64,000 bases of DNA. It comes from Muribaculaceae bacterium (lineage in GTDB: Bacteria > Bacteroidota > Bacteroidia > Bacteroidales > Muribaculaceae). The stretch's first letter is position 1, and the number at the start of each line of letters is the position of its first letter. The notes beneath the pieces were generated by a model. That model saw nothing but the letters and a program-made list of their open reading frames with translations. It was not told the DNA's origin and ran no database searches. The position numbers and the translations under genes were made by a program. The DNA is taken from the NCBI GenBank assembly GCA_017619935.1, contig JAFZRJ010000029.1, positions 1 through 64,000 of the forward strand, written 5' to 3'. This document shows positions 16,570-25,785 of the stretch, one piece after another.

Positions 16570-18115
16570 ACTTATGAACGCAAACAATATTTATTATCGT
16601 CCAAAATGGACTTGCGGCCGCTACAATAGTGGCAAGCAAGTAGCAATAATGTACAATCTCATTGCAGGGTACAGTTATTTTTTTGAGGGCTATTCTGCAA
16701 ATGTCATTGGCGAAATATTGAAAGTTGGCAGAAATGAGTATATAAATGTCGACTACATAGCATCGGTTACAGAAATCAGCATGGAGTCTTTGAGTAAATT
16801 CTTCATTATTTTGGCCAATAATGGATTGCTAACTGAAACAGTACCGACGGAAGAAGGTATAATGAACTATCGAAAAGCAGCATTAAAGTCAAGGAAGGCA
16901 AAACAATCTTGGACTGAAAAGCCTACACGAGAGAAACTGCCTATGGAGGTCTCAAATGCCGAACAGGAATACTTCACAGCAGTTAACGATGGCAAAACAA
17001 TATGCTCGTGCATGTTTGAACTTACATATCGTTGCAGTGAGATGTGTATTCATTGTTACAACCCTGGAGCCACTCGCAACAACATTGAGGTTAGTCACCG
17101 TGGCGACTACAAGGAGCTTTCACTTGACGACTATAAGCGCATTATCGATGACATGTATAATTATGGGCTTGTGAAGGTTTGTCTGAGTGGTGGTGACCCA
17201 TTCTCGAAGGAATTTGTTTGGGAACTGCTTGATTACCTATATGAGAAAGGAATTGCAGTTGATGTGTTCACGAATGGTCAAAAGATAATCAACGATGTTC
17301 AACGGTTGGCCGATTATTATCCACGTTTAGTGGGTATAAGTGTTTATAGCGGCGTAGCCGAGGACCACGACACCATTACCAGAATTCCAGGTTCATGGGA
17401 AAATTCGATGAGTGTTGTAAAGCAACTTCATGAATTAGCTGTTCCCATGAACTTAAAATGCTGTATAATGCAACCGAATCTTCATTCTTACTACTTGGTG
17501 GCTGACATTGCAGATACTTATGGAGCTGTCCCACAATTTGAAATAAACATCACGGAATCAAATGAAGGTGATATTTGTGCCAAGCAGTTGCGATTGACTG
17601 AGAAACAGTTGCAAATCGTTCTTCGCGACAACAATCTTGCCTTATATGTTGGAAAGGAGGCACCAAACTATGGCGGACAGAAACGCGATTTGTCGGTATG
17701 CAGCTGTGGCACGGGTAAAACGAGCTTCTGTATGTCTCCGAATGGCGACCTGCGCGCATGCACGGCTTTTACGCAAGTTTACGGCAACCTACAAAACCGA
17801 TCTGTTGTAAAGATATTAACAGAATCTCCAAACTTAAGCGAGTGGCGAAGAGCAGTTGTCGGTGACTATACTGAGTGTGGAAGACATGATTACTGCGATT
17901 ACTGTAATCTATGCGCCGGATTGAATTATACCGAGCATGGCGACTTTAGGAAGCCAGCCGAGACAAATTGCTATATGGCAAAATGCAGACATAATTTGGC
18001 ACATCGATTAATGGAGCATGATGAACCCATGACAAGAGAACAATTCATTGAGGCATTGCAAAGCTTACCTATCAAGGAAGTGGTGTTGCAACGCCAATAT
18101 CAAATAAAGGGATAA
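16556..18115 (+). CDS. Radical SAM/SPASM peptide-modifying enzyme with PqqD-like N-terminal domain
   Basis: 519 residues (or 513 from the ATG at 16574). Residues 8-105 resemble the PqqD/RRE winged-helix fold that grips leader peptides (YNLIAGYSYFFEG, ending FFIILANNGLLTE). The radical SAM cluster motif is CSEMCIHC near residue 162; LSGGDP follows. The C-terminal SPASM region has many cysteines: CSCGTGKTSFCMSPNGDLRA then C, and later CGRHDYCDYCNLC and NCYMAKC, enough for auxiliary 4Fe-4S clusters. Such enzymes install thioether or carbon-carbon links in ribosomal peptides. A 35-codon gene follows 47 bases downstream. The reaction cannot be predicted. Composition suggests horizontal transfer. 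Confidence 0.88.
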   Translation: MILSKLMNANNIYYRPKWTCGRYNSGKQVAIMYNLIAGYSYFFEGYSANVIGEILKVGRNEYINVDYIASVTEISMESLSKFFIILANNGLLTETVPTEEGIMNYRKAALKSRKAKQSWTEKPTREKLPMEVSNAEQEYFTAVNDGKTICSCMFELTYRCSEMCIHCYNPGATRNNIEVSHRGDYKELSLDDYKRIIDDMYNYGLVKVCLSGGDPFSKEFVWELLDYLYEKGIAVDVFTNGQKIINDVQRLADYYPRLVGISVYSGVAEDHDTITRIPGSWENSMSVVKQLHELAVPMNLKCCIMQPNLHSYYLVADIADTYGAVPQFEINITESNEGDICAKQLRLTEKQLQIVLRDNNLALYVGKEAPNYGGQKRDLSVCSCGTGKTSFCMSPNGDLRACTAFTQVYGNLQNRSVVKILTESPNLSEWRRAVVGDYTECGRHDYCDYCNLCAGLNYTEHGDFRKPAETNCYMAKCRHNLAHRLMEHDEPMTREQFIEALQSLPIKEVVLQRQYQIKG

Positions 18116-18162
18116 ATGGTGTCTCCCTAAAGTACACCTATAACCTTCAAATTCTTACAATT

Positions 18163-18270
18163 ATGAAAGTAGAACTTGGAATTAGTGCAGCAACAAATGT
18201 TGCAACAGCAAGCAAATGCCCGGAAACGTCCGAGATTTTGTGCGGCATCAATTACCGCTCGATGTTCTAA
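18163..18270 (+). CDS. 35-residue peptide, candidate RiPP precursor
   Basis: ATG at 18163, stop TAA at 18268-18270. Residues 1-18 (MKVELGISAATNVATASK) would be the leader; residues 19-35 (CPETSEILCGINYRSMF) hold two cysteines, at 19 and 27, and a tyrosine near the end. It lies 47 bases after the radical SAM/SPASM gene and before the helper genes, where precursors of rSAM-modified peptides are usually found. I recognise no named precursor family. There is no clear Shine-Dalgarno site, which is normal here. It could be a chance frame, but position, size, cysteine content and an in-frame stop right after a compact peptide argue for a real gene. Confidence 0.6.
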   Translation: MKVELGISAATNVATASKCPETSEILCGINYRSMF

Positions 18271-18366
18271 TGGGCTTTTGCAAAATTTGATGGGGGTGTG
18301 TCATAATTCAGTTATGGCTCACCTCTTTTAAGAAATCAAAAACTTATCAATAATCAATAAACAATC

Positions 18367-18687
18367 ATGGAACAAAATAAAATCTTTGAAGAGCTCAATA
18401 GAGAATACTCTTTGTCCCAGACCACTGAATCACGGAAGACAGAATTGCTCAAGCTGATGCAAGAAAACCTGAAACAACGGTGTGGTAAAGACAGCGCCAT
18501 TGTCAAGTGCATGGATGACAAGGATTATTCTCCAGAATCCGATAACGTTAGCGAATTGTATGCCATTGATGCAGCTCTGAAAGAAACAGAAAAAAGAAAA
18601 GATCGTGATAATGTTTCTGATGCAATTCGAGCTAAAGAATTGTCAAAGAACGTATATAGTCCTGACAATCCATATCCTGGAAAATGA
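18367..18687 (+). CDS. Small hydrophilic helical protein of unknown function
   Basis: 106 residues, very charged, no signal or membrane segment. The N-terminal 80 residues look helical (FEELNREYSLSQTTESRKTE). Two similar short motifs, DYSPESDN near residue 56 and VYSPDNPYPGK at the extreme C-terminus, stand out. Its stop overlaps the start of the M42 peptidase gene (ATGA), so both are translated together. It may be an adaptor of the peptide pathway or a second, larger substrate; nothing in the sequence decides this. Confidence 0.65.
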   Translation: MEQNKIFEELNREYSLSQTTESRKTELLKLMQENLKQRCGKDSAIVKCMDDKDYSPESDNVSELYAIDAALKETEKRKDRDNVSDAIRAKELSKNVYSPDNPYPGK

Positions 18688-19667
18688 AATTGATGAATAT
18701 ATCCGTCAAAGACTTCTCATCTGCAATTGAGCCATTTGTTGACGAGGTCTCAACCGATATTTTAGGTAACGTCATCGCCCACAAGCAAGGCTCGAGCAAG
18801 CGCATCATGCTCATCGCCCACATCGATGTTGTTTGCCTAATGGTGGTACATGTCGACGACAATGGCTTTCTGTATGTTAAGCCCTCTGGTGGCATTGACG
18901 CCACGTTGCTACCTGCCAGAAAAGTTGTTATCAGACATCGTGAGAAGTCAGTCACAGGCATCGTAGGCAAAAAACCTGCACACCTAATGAGAGATGAAGC
19001 GAATCACGCCAAGATAGATTATGAAGATTTATGGGTTGACATCGGAGCTAAGAACCGCGATGAAGCTATGAAGATGGTCTGCGTCGGCGACTACGCCTAC
19101 TTTTGTTCTGACTACGAAATAATGCCTAACGGCTTGATTTCCGGCGCGTACATCGATAATATGGCTGGTGTGAAAGTTTTGTTGGAGCTTGCTGAACAAC
19201 TACATGAGATTAAGTTATCGTGGGATATTTATTTCGTGGCATCAAATTACGAAGAGATTGGTATGCGTGGCGCTTCAGTAGCAGCGCATGCGATACACCC
19301 TGATGTATGCATTTGCATAGATGTAACCCATGCGACGGACTATCCAACAATGAACGTGATTCGTTTTGGCGATATTAGGCTTGGAGAGGGTTGTGTCCTG
19401 GCAAAAGGACCGAATATCTACCTTGAACTCTTTGAAGCTTTGCACGACAACGCCGTCAAGAACGACATTGCCCACCAAATCGAAGTAAGTACCTATCCTA
19501 CAGGAACTGATGCGAATGTGATTCAACTCACTAACGAAGGAGTCCGTACTGCAGTAGTGTCAATTCCTTGCAGATACATGCACACCCCACACGAGATGTG
19601 TTCACAAAGGGATATTGATTCTGCCGTCAATATTATCGGAGGTTTCTTACAATCATACAATTATTGA
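18684..19667 (+). CDS. M42-family metallopeptidase
   Basis: 327 residues, slightly shorter than typical M42 enzymes (340-360). The two-metal site is readable: AHIDVV (H and first ligand), GAYIDNMAG (bridging aspartate), SNYEEIGMRGA (catalytic glutamate pair), IDVTHATDYP and YMHTPHE. M42 enzymes are cytoplasmic, usually multimeric aminopeptidases acting on short peptides. Coupled by a four-base overlap to the upstream small gene. In this operon a role in trimming the modified peptide or its leader is a reasonable inference, not shown. Confidence 0.88.
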   Translation: MKLMNISVKDFSSAIEPFVDEVSTDILGNVIAHKQGSSKRIMLIAHIDVVCLMVVHVDDNGFLYVKPSGGIDATLLPARKVVIRHREKSVTGIVGKKPAHLMRDEANHAKIDYEDLWVDIGAKNRDEAMKMVCVGDYAYFCSDYEIMPNGLISGAYIDNMAGVKVLLELAEQLHEIKLSWDIYFVASNYEEIGMRGASVAAHAIHPDVCICIDVTHATDYPTMNVIRFGDIRLGEGCVLAKGPNIYLELFEALHDNAVKNDIAHQIEVSTYPTGTDANVIQLTNEGVRTAVVSIPCRYMHTPHEMCSQRDIDSAVNIIGGFLQSYNY

Positions 19668-19730
19668 AGTTATACTTGCACCTCTATTCAACATGTGTAG
19701 TTGGATGTTGTAGGTGTGGCACAGCCCGAT

Positions 19731-21020
19731 TTATCCAAATTTACGGAAGTAACTGACCGTTTGCACCACGCCTCGCATCGCCAGATATACCACAAAAGCC
19801 AGCCACAGCCTGTGATTGCCCATCGTGGCAGGCAAGGCCGCATAGAGGGCGGCGAAGGTCACACTCGCCACCGCCACCGCCACAAGCATGGCACGCGAGC
19901 GCGTGAGGCCTATGAACACGCCATCCCACACGAAAGCTGCCATACCGGCCACCGGCAGCAAGGTGCACCACCATCGATAGTCCATCGACGCCGTGATGAC
20001 CTCGGCGGCATCGGTAAGCAACGCGAAGATGTACTGCGGGAAAGCATACAGCAAAGTGAACACCGCCGTGAGGCAGACCGCCCACACAAACAGGCGACGC
20101 ACGCACAACCGCATACGGCCGTCATCGCCACGGCCATAGTACTTGCCCACCAGTGCCTCTCCAGCAAAGGCAATGCCGTCCATGAAATAGGCGAACAACG
20201 TGTTGAGTTGCTGTATCAAGGCGTTCACGGCAAGGATGAGGTCGCCACTACGGGCACCGATGGCCACCACGGCCAAATTGACCAGCATCAGCAGGAAACT
20301 GCGTAAAAAGATGTCGCCACTCACTTTGAAAAACCGCCGGAATCCGCCTGTCGCCAATTCAGACCGCGCCTGATCGGGTTGAGTTGGGAATGGTGTTTTT
20401 CTGCTGTGCTGGAGCAACAAGACGGCAAATCCCAGCCCCAACCACTCGGCGACCAACGTGCCCACGGCAATGCCTTTGAAACCCATGTGCAGCCCATAGA
20501 CCGCCGTGAGGCTGGCCACGATATTAAGCACATTCACCACAATCGACACCCACATTGCCCCGCGCGAGTCCTGTATGCCCAACAGCCAGCCTTTGATAGC
20601 CATCATGAGCAACACCGGTGGAGCGCCCCAAACGACGATATAATAATAGGTGACAGCCAACTGACGCACCTCGGTCGACGGGTCGATAACCCAAAGCGCC
20701 AACTTGAGCAACGGTACCTGAAGCACGATGATGCCCAGCGCCACCGCCATCGCCACGAGACACGCTTCTCGCAGTACACGTTCACTGGCCACACGGTCAC
20801 CAAGCCCGTAGGTTTGTGCCGTAAGCCCCGATGTGGACATACGCAAAAAGCCAAAATTCCAATAGACAAGATTAAAAATCATCGACCCCACCGCTATGGC
20901 ACCGATAAACGTCGCCGACCCCAAGTGACCGGCAATGGCGGTATCAAGCAACCCCAGCAGCGGGATGGTGATGTTGGCAACGATGGCTGGGAGAGCGATA
21001 TGTAAGATCTCGCGGTTCAC
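19731..21020 (-). CDS. MATE-family efflux transporter
   Basis: 429 residues with about twelve membrane helices. The opening ILHIALPAIVANITIPLLGL and the DTAIAGHLGSATFIGAIAVG segment are typical of the DinF-like branch of MATE cation/drug antiporters. It converges on the peptide operon (64 bases between the ends), so it is not co-transcribed with it; export of that operon's product is possible but unsupported. A glycosyltransferase lies 105 bases upstream on the same strand. Confidence 0.92.
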   Translation of the reverse strand: MNREILHIALPAIVANITIPLLGLLDTAIAGHLGSATFIGAIAVGSMIFNLVYWNFGFLRMSTSGLTAQTYGLGDRVASERVLREACLVAMAVALGIIVLQVPLLKLALWVIDPSTEVRQLAVTYYYIVVWGAPPVLLMMAIKGWLLGIQDSRGAMWVSIVVNVLNIVASLTAVYGLHMGFKGIAVGTLVAEWLGLGFAVLLLQHSRKTPFPTQPDQARSELATGGFRRFFKVSGDIFLRSFLLMLVNLAVVAIGARSGDLILAVNALIQQLNTLFAYFMDGIAFAGEALVGKYYGRGDDGRMRLCVRRLFVWAVCLTAVFTLLYAFPQYIFALLTDAAEVITASMDYRWWCTLLPVAGMAAFVWDGVFIGLTRSRAMLVAVAVASVTFAALYAALPATMGNHRLWLAFVVYLAMRGVVQTVSYFRKFG

Positions 21021-21125
21021 GTTTCAAGCCACGAAACGACAACTCGTTTTTAGTTCAACCGAAATTTAATAAGGGACGACATACGTCGAATCATCGGACA
21101 ATGGGGGCCACTGGTCATCCGTCCA

Positions 21126-22079
21126 TCAATGGCCATCGGCAGGCGTTTCCTCATTCAATCCACATTCATTGACCAAGTAAATAGGGCGTTTCTTGGTTTC
21201 TATAAAGATTCGGCCGATGTATTCGCCAATGATTCCTATCGACAGCAGTTGCACGCCTCCCAAGAAGAGCACCACAATAATCAATGTGGGGAAACCTTGC
21301 ACCACATCACCTACAACAAGGGTTTTCACCAAGAAATAGCACATATAGACAAAGGCGAACAACGAAATGATGAGCCCCAAGATGGTGGCGAACCGCAATG
21401 GGGCTATCGTGAACGACGTGATGCCTTCCATGGCCAAGGCAATGAGCTTGAAAAACGAGTAATGCGATTTGCCCTTGGTCCTGTCGCCACGGTCAAAGAC
21501 CAATTCTTTTTTCTTGTAACCTATCCAAGAGAACATGCCCTTCGTATAGCGGTGGGTTTCCCTCAGTCTCTTGATGGCTTCAACGCACTTGCGGTCGAGC
21601 AGACGGAAATCACCCACGTTTCGCAGGATTTCATATCGCGACGACTTGTCGAGCAGCCAGTAATAAAACAGCGACATTTGCTTGCGTAGCCACGACTCCT
21701 TGCCACGGTCGCGACGCTGTGCATACACATCGTCGTAACCGTCCTCCCACGCCTTGAGCATATCGCTGATGAGCGACGGTGGGTCCTGCAAGTCGGCGTC
21801 CATGATGACCACACAATCGCCACGGGCATGGTCAAAACCAGCCAACATCGCGTTCTCTTTGCCAAAGTTGCGTGACAAATCAATGTAGCACACACGATGG
21901 TCTTCCTCGCGCAACTGGCGGATTTTTTCCAACGTGCCATCCACACTGCCGTCGTTCACAAACAGCATTTCCCATTCATACGCCGGGTGCTGGCCTATCA
22001 GTTTGCACAATTCGGCATACAGTTCCGGCAACGAGCCTTCCTCGTTATAGCATGGGACAAGTATTGTTACCCTTTTCAT
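21126..22079 (-). CDS. GT2 glycosyltransferase with two C-terminal membrane helices
   Basis: 317 residues. The GT-A domain (VTILVPCYNEEGSLPELYAE, FVNDGSVDGT, MDADLQDPP) is followed by two membrane helices at about 235-260 and 270-295 and the family ending GEYIGRIFIETKKRPIYLV. This is the DPM1/GtrB/ArnC-type family that loads a sugar onto undecaprenyl phosphate for later transfer on the outer face. The GT-C-like membrane protein starting at 22728 on the other strand could be a partner. It has its own promoter at 22127-22157. Confidence 0.92.
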   Translation of the reverse strand: MKRVTILVPCYNEEGSLPELYAELCKLIGQHPAYEWEMLFVNDGSVDGTLEKIRQLREEDHRVCYIDLSRNFGKENAMLAGFDHARGDCVVIMDADLQDPPSLISDMLKAWEDGYDDVYAQRRDRGKESWLRKQMSLFYYWLLDKSSRYEILRNVGDFRLLDRKCVEAIKRLRETHRYTKGMFSWIGYKKKELVFDRGDRTKGKSHYSFFKLIALAMEGITSFTIAPLRFATILGLIISLFAFVYMCYFLVKTLVVGDVVQGFPTLIIVVLFLGGVQLLSIGIIGEYIGRIFIETKKRPIYLVNECGLNEETPADGH

Positions 22080-22126
22080 ACACTACGATTTACCATTTCA
22101 TGTCGTGGCAATTCCTTTCCACAGTG

Positions 22127-22157
22127 CAAAATTAATGAATAGTTTTTTACCCATCAA
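22127..22157 (-). promoter_or_regulatory. Promoter of the GT2 gene
   Basis: Minus strand TTG (plus 22155-22157), 20 bases, TAATTTTG (22127-22134); leader of about 40 bases. From 22158 to 22299 I see no feature. Confidence 0.6.
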
Positions 22158-22299
22158 CATCTACCCAAAAAAATACACCCCATTCACACCTCGTTATCGT
22201 AAAGTTACTGAAACTCCTAACCAATTTGTGATTCATCTCATAAAGGGTCTTCAGCGGCTTATAACGATTGGGAAAATTAGTCACTCCCATTTTTCACTT

Positions 22300-22578
22300 T
22301 CAAGGCTTCAGCAGATTAATGGGAGTAACAAAAACACCATCCTCACGCCTATATGCGCCACCAACAGCAGTCAACACTAACAGAAATGACGGGGCCATTT
22401 CATCACTTTTCTCCACAATCTTTTTCTTCAGTGTTTTCAGCGACTTTGCCCCTTCGTCAATTAGGTCATCACCACACAACTTGATTTCAACACCACCCCA
22501 ACGGCCGTCATCCAGATGCACCACAGCATCACACTCCAGGCCCGCATTATCCCTATAGAACTTTACCTCAAATTCCAA
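22300..22578 (-). pseudogene. C-terminal remnant of a DUF4143 ATPase
   Basis: 92 codons matching the end of the large Bacteroidetes AAA-type proteins with a DUF4143 tail: FYRDNAGLECDAVVHLDDGR, then VEIKLCGDDLIDEGAKSLK and SFLLVLTAVGGAYRREDGV. In complete members this follows about 300 residues of P-loop ATPase; here no ATPase sequence lies upstream, where the DNA passes straight into the promoter of the next gene. It is a decayed fragment. The family is often variable and linked to mobile or defence DNA. Confidence 0.8.
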
Positions 22579-22655
22579 AAATTTTCAACAACATTCCAGA
22601 TTATTCATCGGGTATCACCTCACAGTGTTCATTTTTTTGCTTGTGACGGCGAAAT

Positions 22656-22663
22656 TGACTAAC
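22656..22663 (+). promoter_or_regulatory. -7 box for the membrane glycosyltransferase-like gene
   Basis: TAACTTTG; start near 22670 leaves a leader of about 58 bases to the ATG at 22728. This argues against the more distant GTG at 22689 only weakly. Confidence 0.5.
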
Positions 22664-22727
22664 TTTGCCAAATGAATGAAACCCGCCGGTGTCGAACGGC
22701 TGCTCTACACCGAGTGCTGACCGAAAA

Positions 22728-24296
22728 ATGAACCATTCAAGAAACATCAACAACCGTCGCGCCGACTGGGGCGTTATCGCTGTGCTGGGGGCACTTACCG
22801 TGGCTTCGCTGATGCTCGTTTCGCCCGACAGCTACCTGCACGACTTGTTCAATCGGGTTGATTCGGCTTGGTACTATATCTGCGGCAAGGCGTGGATGGA
22901 AGGGATGACTCCCTACGTTGATTTTGCCGACTCCAAGGGGGCGCTGTTATGGCTCATCTACGGCGTGGGATATCTCATCAGTCCACGCGACTACACGGGA
23001 GTGTTTTGGTTGAGTTGTATCGCCTACACCATCACCTTGTGGCTGGTCTATCGGTCGGCGCTCACGGTGCTGGGAAACCGTTCGTGGGCGTTGCTATGCG
23101 CCATTCTGATGCTACTCGCCTACTTCTATCCCTACATTCACGAAGAGACCAAGACCGAAGACTTTGCCCAACCGTTTATCGCCTGGTGCCTCTATGGATG
23201 CCTCACGCTCATCCATGCCATGCGGTTGCAACATGGTAAGATTGCGCGCATCATGATTTCCATCGGACTGAGCATGGGTTGCGTGTTCATGATCAAGTAT
23301 TCTTTCACGCCCATGCTGGGCATTTTCGCCATCTATGCCATGGTAGCGGCACGGCGACACAAGATGAAAGTGGTCACATCGCTGGGGTGGCTGGTCATAG
23401 GCGGATGCATCGCTTTGTTGCCGTGGTGCATCTATTTTACCGTAGCTGGTAATTTCAAGGCATTTATCCAAGAATACTTCATCAACACCTTCGACACGTT
23501 GCACTACCTGCGTGAGCAGCACGGCACCATCATTGACATCTTGCGTAAGTTCAGGCTTCACCATGCGGTCACACTGTTCCCGCTGCTGTGTGGCGCCGGA
23601 GCGTTGCTGTACACGCTCATGACCAACCGCATGCGCTCTTTCGCGCTGGTTGTTACCGGTTGGTTCTTCTTGTGCACCATCCCCAACGCCTGGTGGATTT
23701 ACTACTACAATTCCTGCACGTGGACCCTGTTCTTCGGCTTCACCGCCTTGCTGCTCATGATTCAACGCAACCACAAGAAGCAGCCATCGCGATGGATGAT
23801 TGCCACCATAGCCATCGTCGTCACGCTCCTCACAGGGGCGTGGAGCGTCGCCATCGTGCCGCAAAACTTCTTTATGGTGGCACACAAGGGACGTGACACC
23901 TACTACCGATATGTCTATCTCATGCAGCAAGTGAAACGGCCCACCGTCATCTACTGGGAGATTTACGGCACAGGATTCGAAACAGCCGCCATGGGACTTC
24001 CCGGCTGCAAATACTGGGCCGGACAGAACGGCGCCACGCCGCAAATGCGACAAGTCCAAGCCCAAGCGGTGGAACGCGGCGAGGCCGACTTCGTGATGGT
24101 GGCCGACACCTTGCACGACGGCCAACTCAAGCAGTGGGGCTACCACAAGTGGGACTACAACGACCGCGACAATATCGACCGCTGTGACGACCTGCTTTTC
24201 ACGCTCTACACGCGTCACAACCTGCAAGCGCCACCCGACAACTTCGCGCCACCGTCGCCTCGAGAAATCGTCACCAAACGATGGCATTTACGTTAA
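22728..24296 (+). CDS. Multi-spanning membrane protein, GT-C/GT39-like
   Basis: 522 residues from the ATG at 22728 (the frame reaches a GTG at 22689). About ten membrane helices. The first outer loop has the pattern RVDSAWYYICGKAWMEGMTP followed by YVDFADSKGALLW, like the acidic catalytic loop of ArnT/PMT-type (GT39) transferases that use lipid-linked sugars. The C-terminal 120 residues are soluble. A lipid-linked sugar transferase for surface glycans is likely; the substrate is unknown. It could be functionally paired with the GT2 enzyme encoded divergently at 21126-22079. Confidence 0.78.
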   Translation: MNHSRNINNRRADWGVIAVLGALTVASLMLVSPDSYLHDLFNRVDSAWYYICGKAWMEGMTPYVDFADSKGALLWLIYGVGYLISPRDYTGVFWLSCIAYTITLWLVYRSALTVLGNRSWALLCAILMLLAYFYPYIHEETKTEDFAQPFIAWCLYGCLTLIHAMRLQHGKIARIMISIGLSMGCVFMIKYSFTPMLGIFAIYAMVAARRHKMKVVTSLGWLVIGGCIALLPWCIYFTVAGNFKAFIQEYFINTFDTLHYLREQHGTIIDILRKFRLHHAVTLFPLLCGAGALLYTLMTNRMRSFALVVTGWFFLCTIPNAWWIYYYNSCTWTLFFGFTALLLMIQRNHKKQPSRWMIATIAIVVTLLTGAWSVAIVPQNFFMVAHKGRDTYYRYVYLMQQVKRPTVIYWEIYGTGFETAAMGLPGCKYWAGQNGATPQMRQVQAQAVERGEADFVMVADTLHDGQLKQWGYHKWDYNDRDNIDRCDDLLFTLYTRHNLQAPPDNFAPPSPREIVTKRWHLR

Positions 24297-24303
24297 TTAT
24301 TAG

Positions 24304-24311
24304 TAACTTTG
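24304..24311 (+). promoter_or_regulatory. -7 box before rpoN
   Basis: TAACTTTG, eight bases after the previous stop, with no convincing -33 element. Expected start near 24318, 13 bases before the ATG. Confidence 0.4.
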
Positions 24312-24330
24312 CATTTTAATCTCATCAGTC

Positions 24331-25776
24331 ATGCCCAATCAAACGAAACTGAGAACCGAGCTCAAGCAAGAACAACGCCTGTCCACCATCTTGCAACGCG
24401 AACTGGGACGCGTATTGGAAAAAAACGCCAATGAGATGCAGGATGAGCTGGAGCGTGAATTGCTCGACAATCCTGCCCTGGAACGCAAAGAAAACGATGG
24501 CGATGAACTGAACAACACCACCGAAGACGGCCGTCGCTCCGAGACCAGCGAACAAATGCAGCGAAACGACTACGCCGACGAAGACGAGGTGATGCCCACC
24601 CAGCGCTATCGCGCCAATAACCGCAGTGCCGACGACAATTTCTATACCCCTGAAATCATCAACGAAACCACGCTCTCCGAGTACCTTATGGAACAAGTCA
24701 ATGAGCGTGAACTCACCGAGCACGACCGCGTCATTGCCACCAACATTGTGGGCAACCTCGACAGCAACGGATACTTGCAGCGCACCACACGCGCCATTGC
24801 CGACGACATCACCTTCAACGACAATATTGAGACCGAAACCGACGATGTGGAACGCGTCCTCGACATGGTGCGCCAACTCGACCCACCGGGCATCGCGGCA
24901 CGAGACCTGCGCGAGTGCCTGCTGCTGCAATTACAACGCAAGGAAGGCGACGACGCACGACTCGCCGAGCGAATCATCGATCAGTATTTCACTGATTTTT
25001 CCAAGAAGCGTTTCACCGCCATCTGCTCGGCTCTTCGCATTTCAAAAGCTACTCTCGACCGAGTGGTCAAGCAAGAAATCCAGACGCTTAACCCCAAGCC
25101 CGGGAGTTCCTATTCCAGCAGTCCGTCGGAAGGCCATGACAGCCAAATCACGCCCGATTTTATCGTTGAGGTGGACGGCAATATACTCAGGCTCACCCTT
25201 AACAACAATATTCCCGAACTCTGCATTGCTGCAAGTTATGAGCGCAGTGTGGCCGAATATGCCGAACATCCGCCTGTGTCACGCGAAAGCAAAGACAACA
25301 AACAGGTCATCATGAAAGCCTATAACCGCACCCAGAATTATATCAAAGTGCTCAAGATGAGGCAAGAGACGCTGTTTAAGAGCATGGATAAAATCATCCA
25401 ACGCCAACGTGAATACTTCTTTAGCGGCGATGTCGCCGACTTGCGACCGATGACGCTCCAGAACATTGCCGATGAAGTGGGCATGGACGTGTCGGTCATT
25501 TCGCGGGCGACCACCAACAAATATGTCGACACCCAATGGGGAGTGAAGCCGCTGCGGTTCTTCTTCTCCGAGGGAATTGACGGCGTTTCGACACGAGAAA
25601 TCAAAGAAGCCCTCAAGCAAATCGTTGACAACGAAGACAAGCGACATCCCTACAGCGACAACCAACTGTGCGACTTGCTCAACAAACAAGGCTACAACAT
25701 CGCGCGGCGCACCATCGGGAAATACCGCGAGAGCCAAGGCATTCCCAAGGCCTCTTTACGCAAATCCATTCATTAA
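24331..25776 (+). CDS. rpoN: RNA polymerase sigma-54 factor
   Basis: 481 residues. Region I (QEQRLSTILQRELGRVLEKN and the ELERELLDNPALE helix) is the activator-response segment; an acidic linker follows (residues 50-105); the core-binding and helix-turn-helix parts are intact (LDPPGIAARDLRECLLLQL, MTLQNIADEVGMDVSVISRA); the RpoN box reads ARRTIGKYRE near the end. Sigma-54 needs an enhancer-binding ATPase, none of which is in the window, but a perfect -24/-12 promoter lies before hsp20 at 55361-55375. It begins a same-strand run with the PAP2-like gene, purE and ispG. Confidence 0.97.
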   Translation: MPNQTKLRTELKQEQRLSTILQRELGRVLEKNANEMQDELERELLDNPALERKENDGDELNNTTEDGRRSETSEQMQRNDYADEDEVMPTQRYRANNRSADDNFYTPEIINETTLSEYLMEQVNERELTEHDRVIATNIVGNLDSNGYLQRTTRAIADDITFNDNIETETDDVERVLDMVRQLDPPGIAARDLRECLLLQLQRKEGDDARLAERIIDQYFTDFSKKRFTAICSALRISKATLDRVVKQEIQTLNPKPGSSYSSSPSEGHDSQITPDFIVEVDGNILRLTLNNNIPELCIAASYERSVAEYAEHPPVSRESKDNKQVIMKAYNRTQNYIKVLKMRQETLFKSMDKIIQRQREYFFSGDVADLRPMTLQNIADEVGMDVSVISRATTNKYVDTQWGVKPLRFFFSEGIDGVSTREIKEALKQIVDNEDKRHPYSDNQLCDLLNKQGYNIARRTIGKYRESQGIPKASLRKSIH

Positions 25777-25785
25777 CGAGAGACC

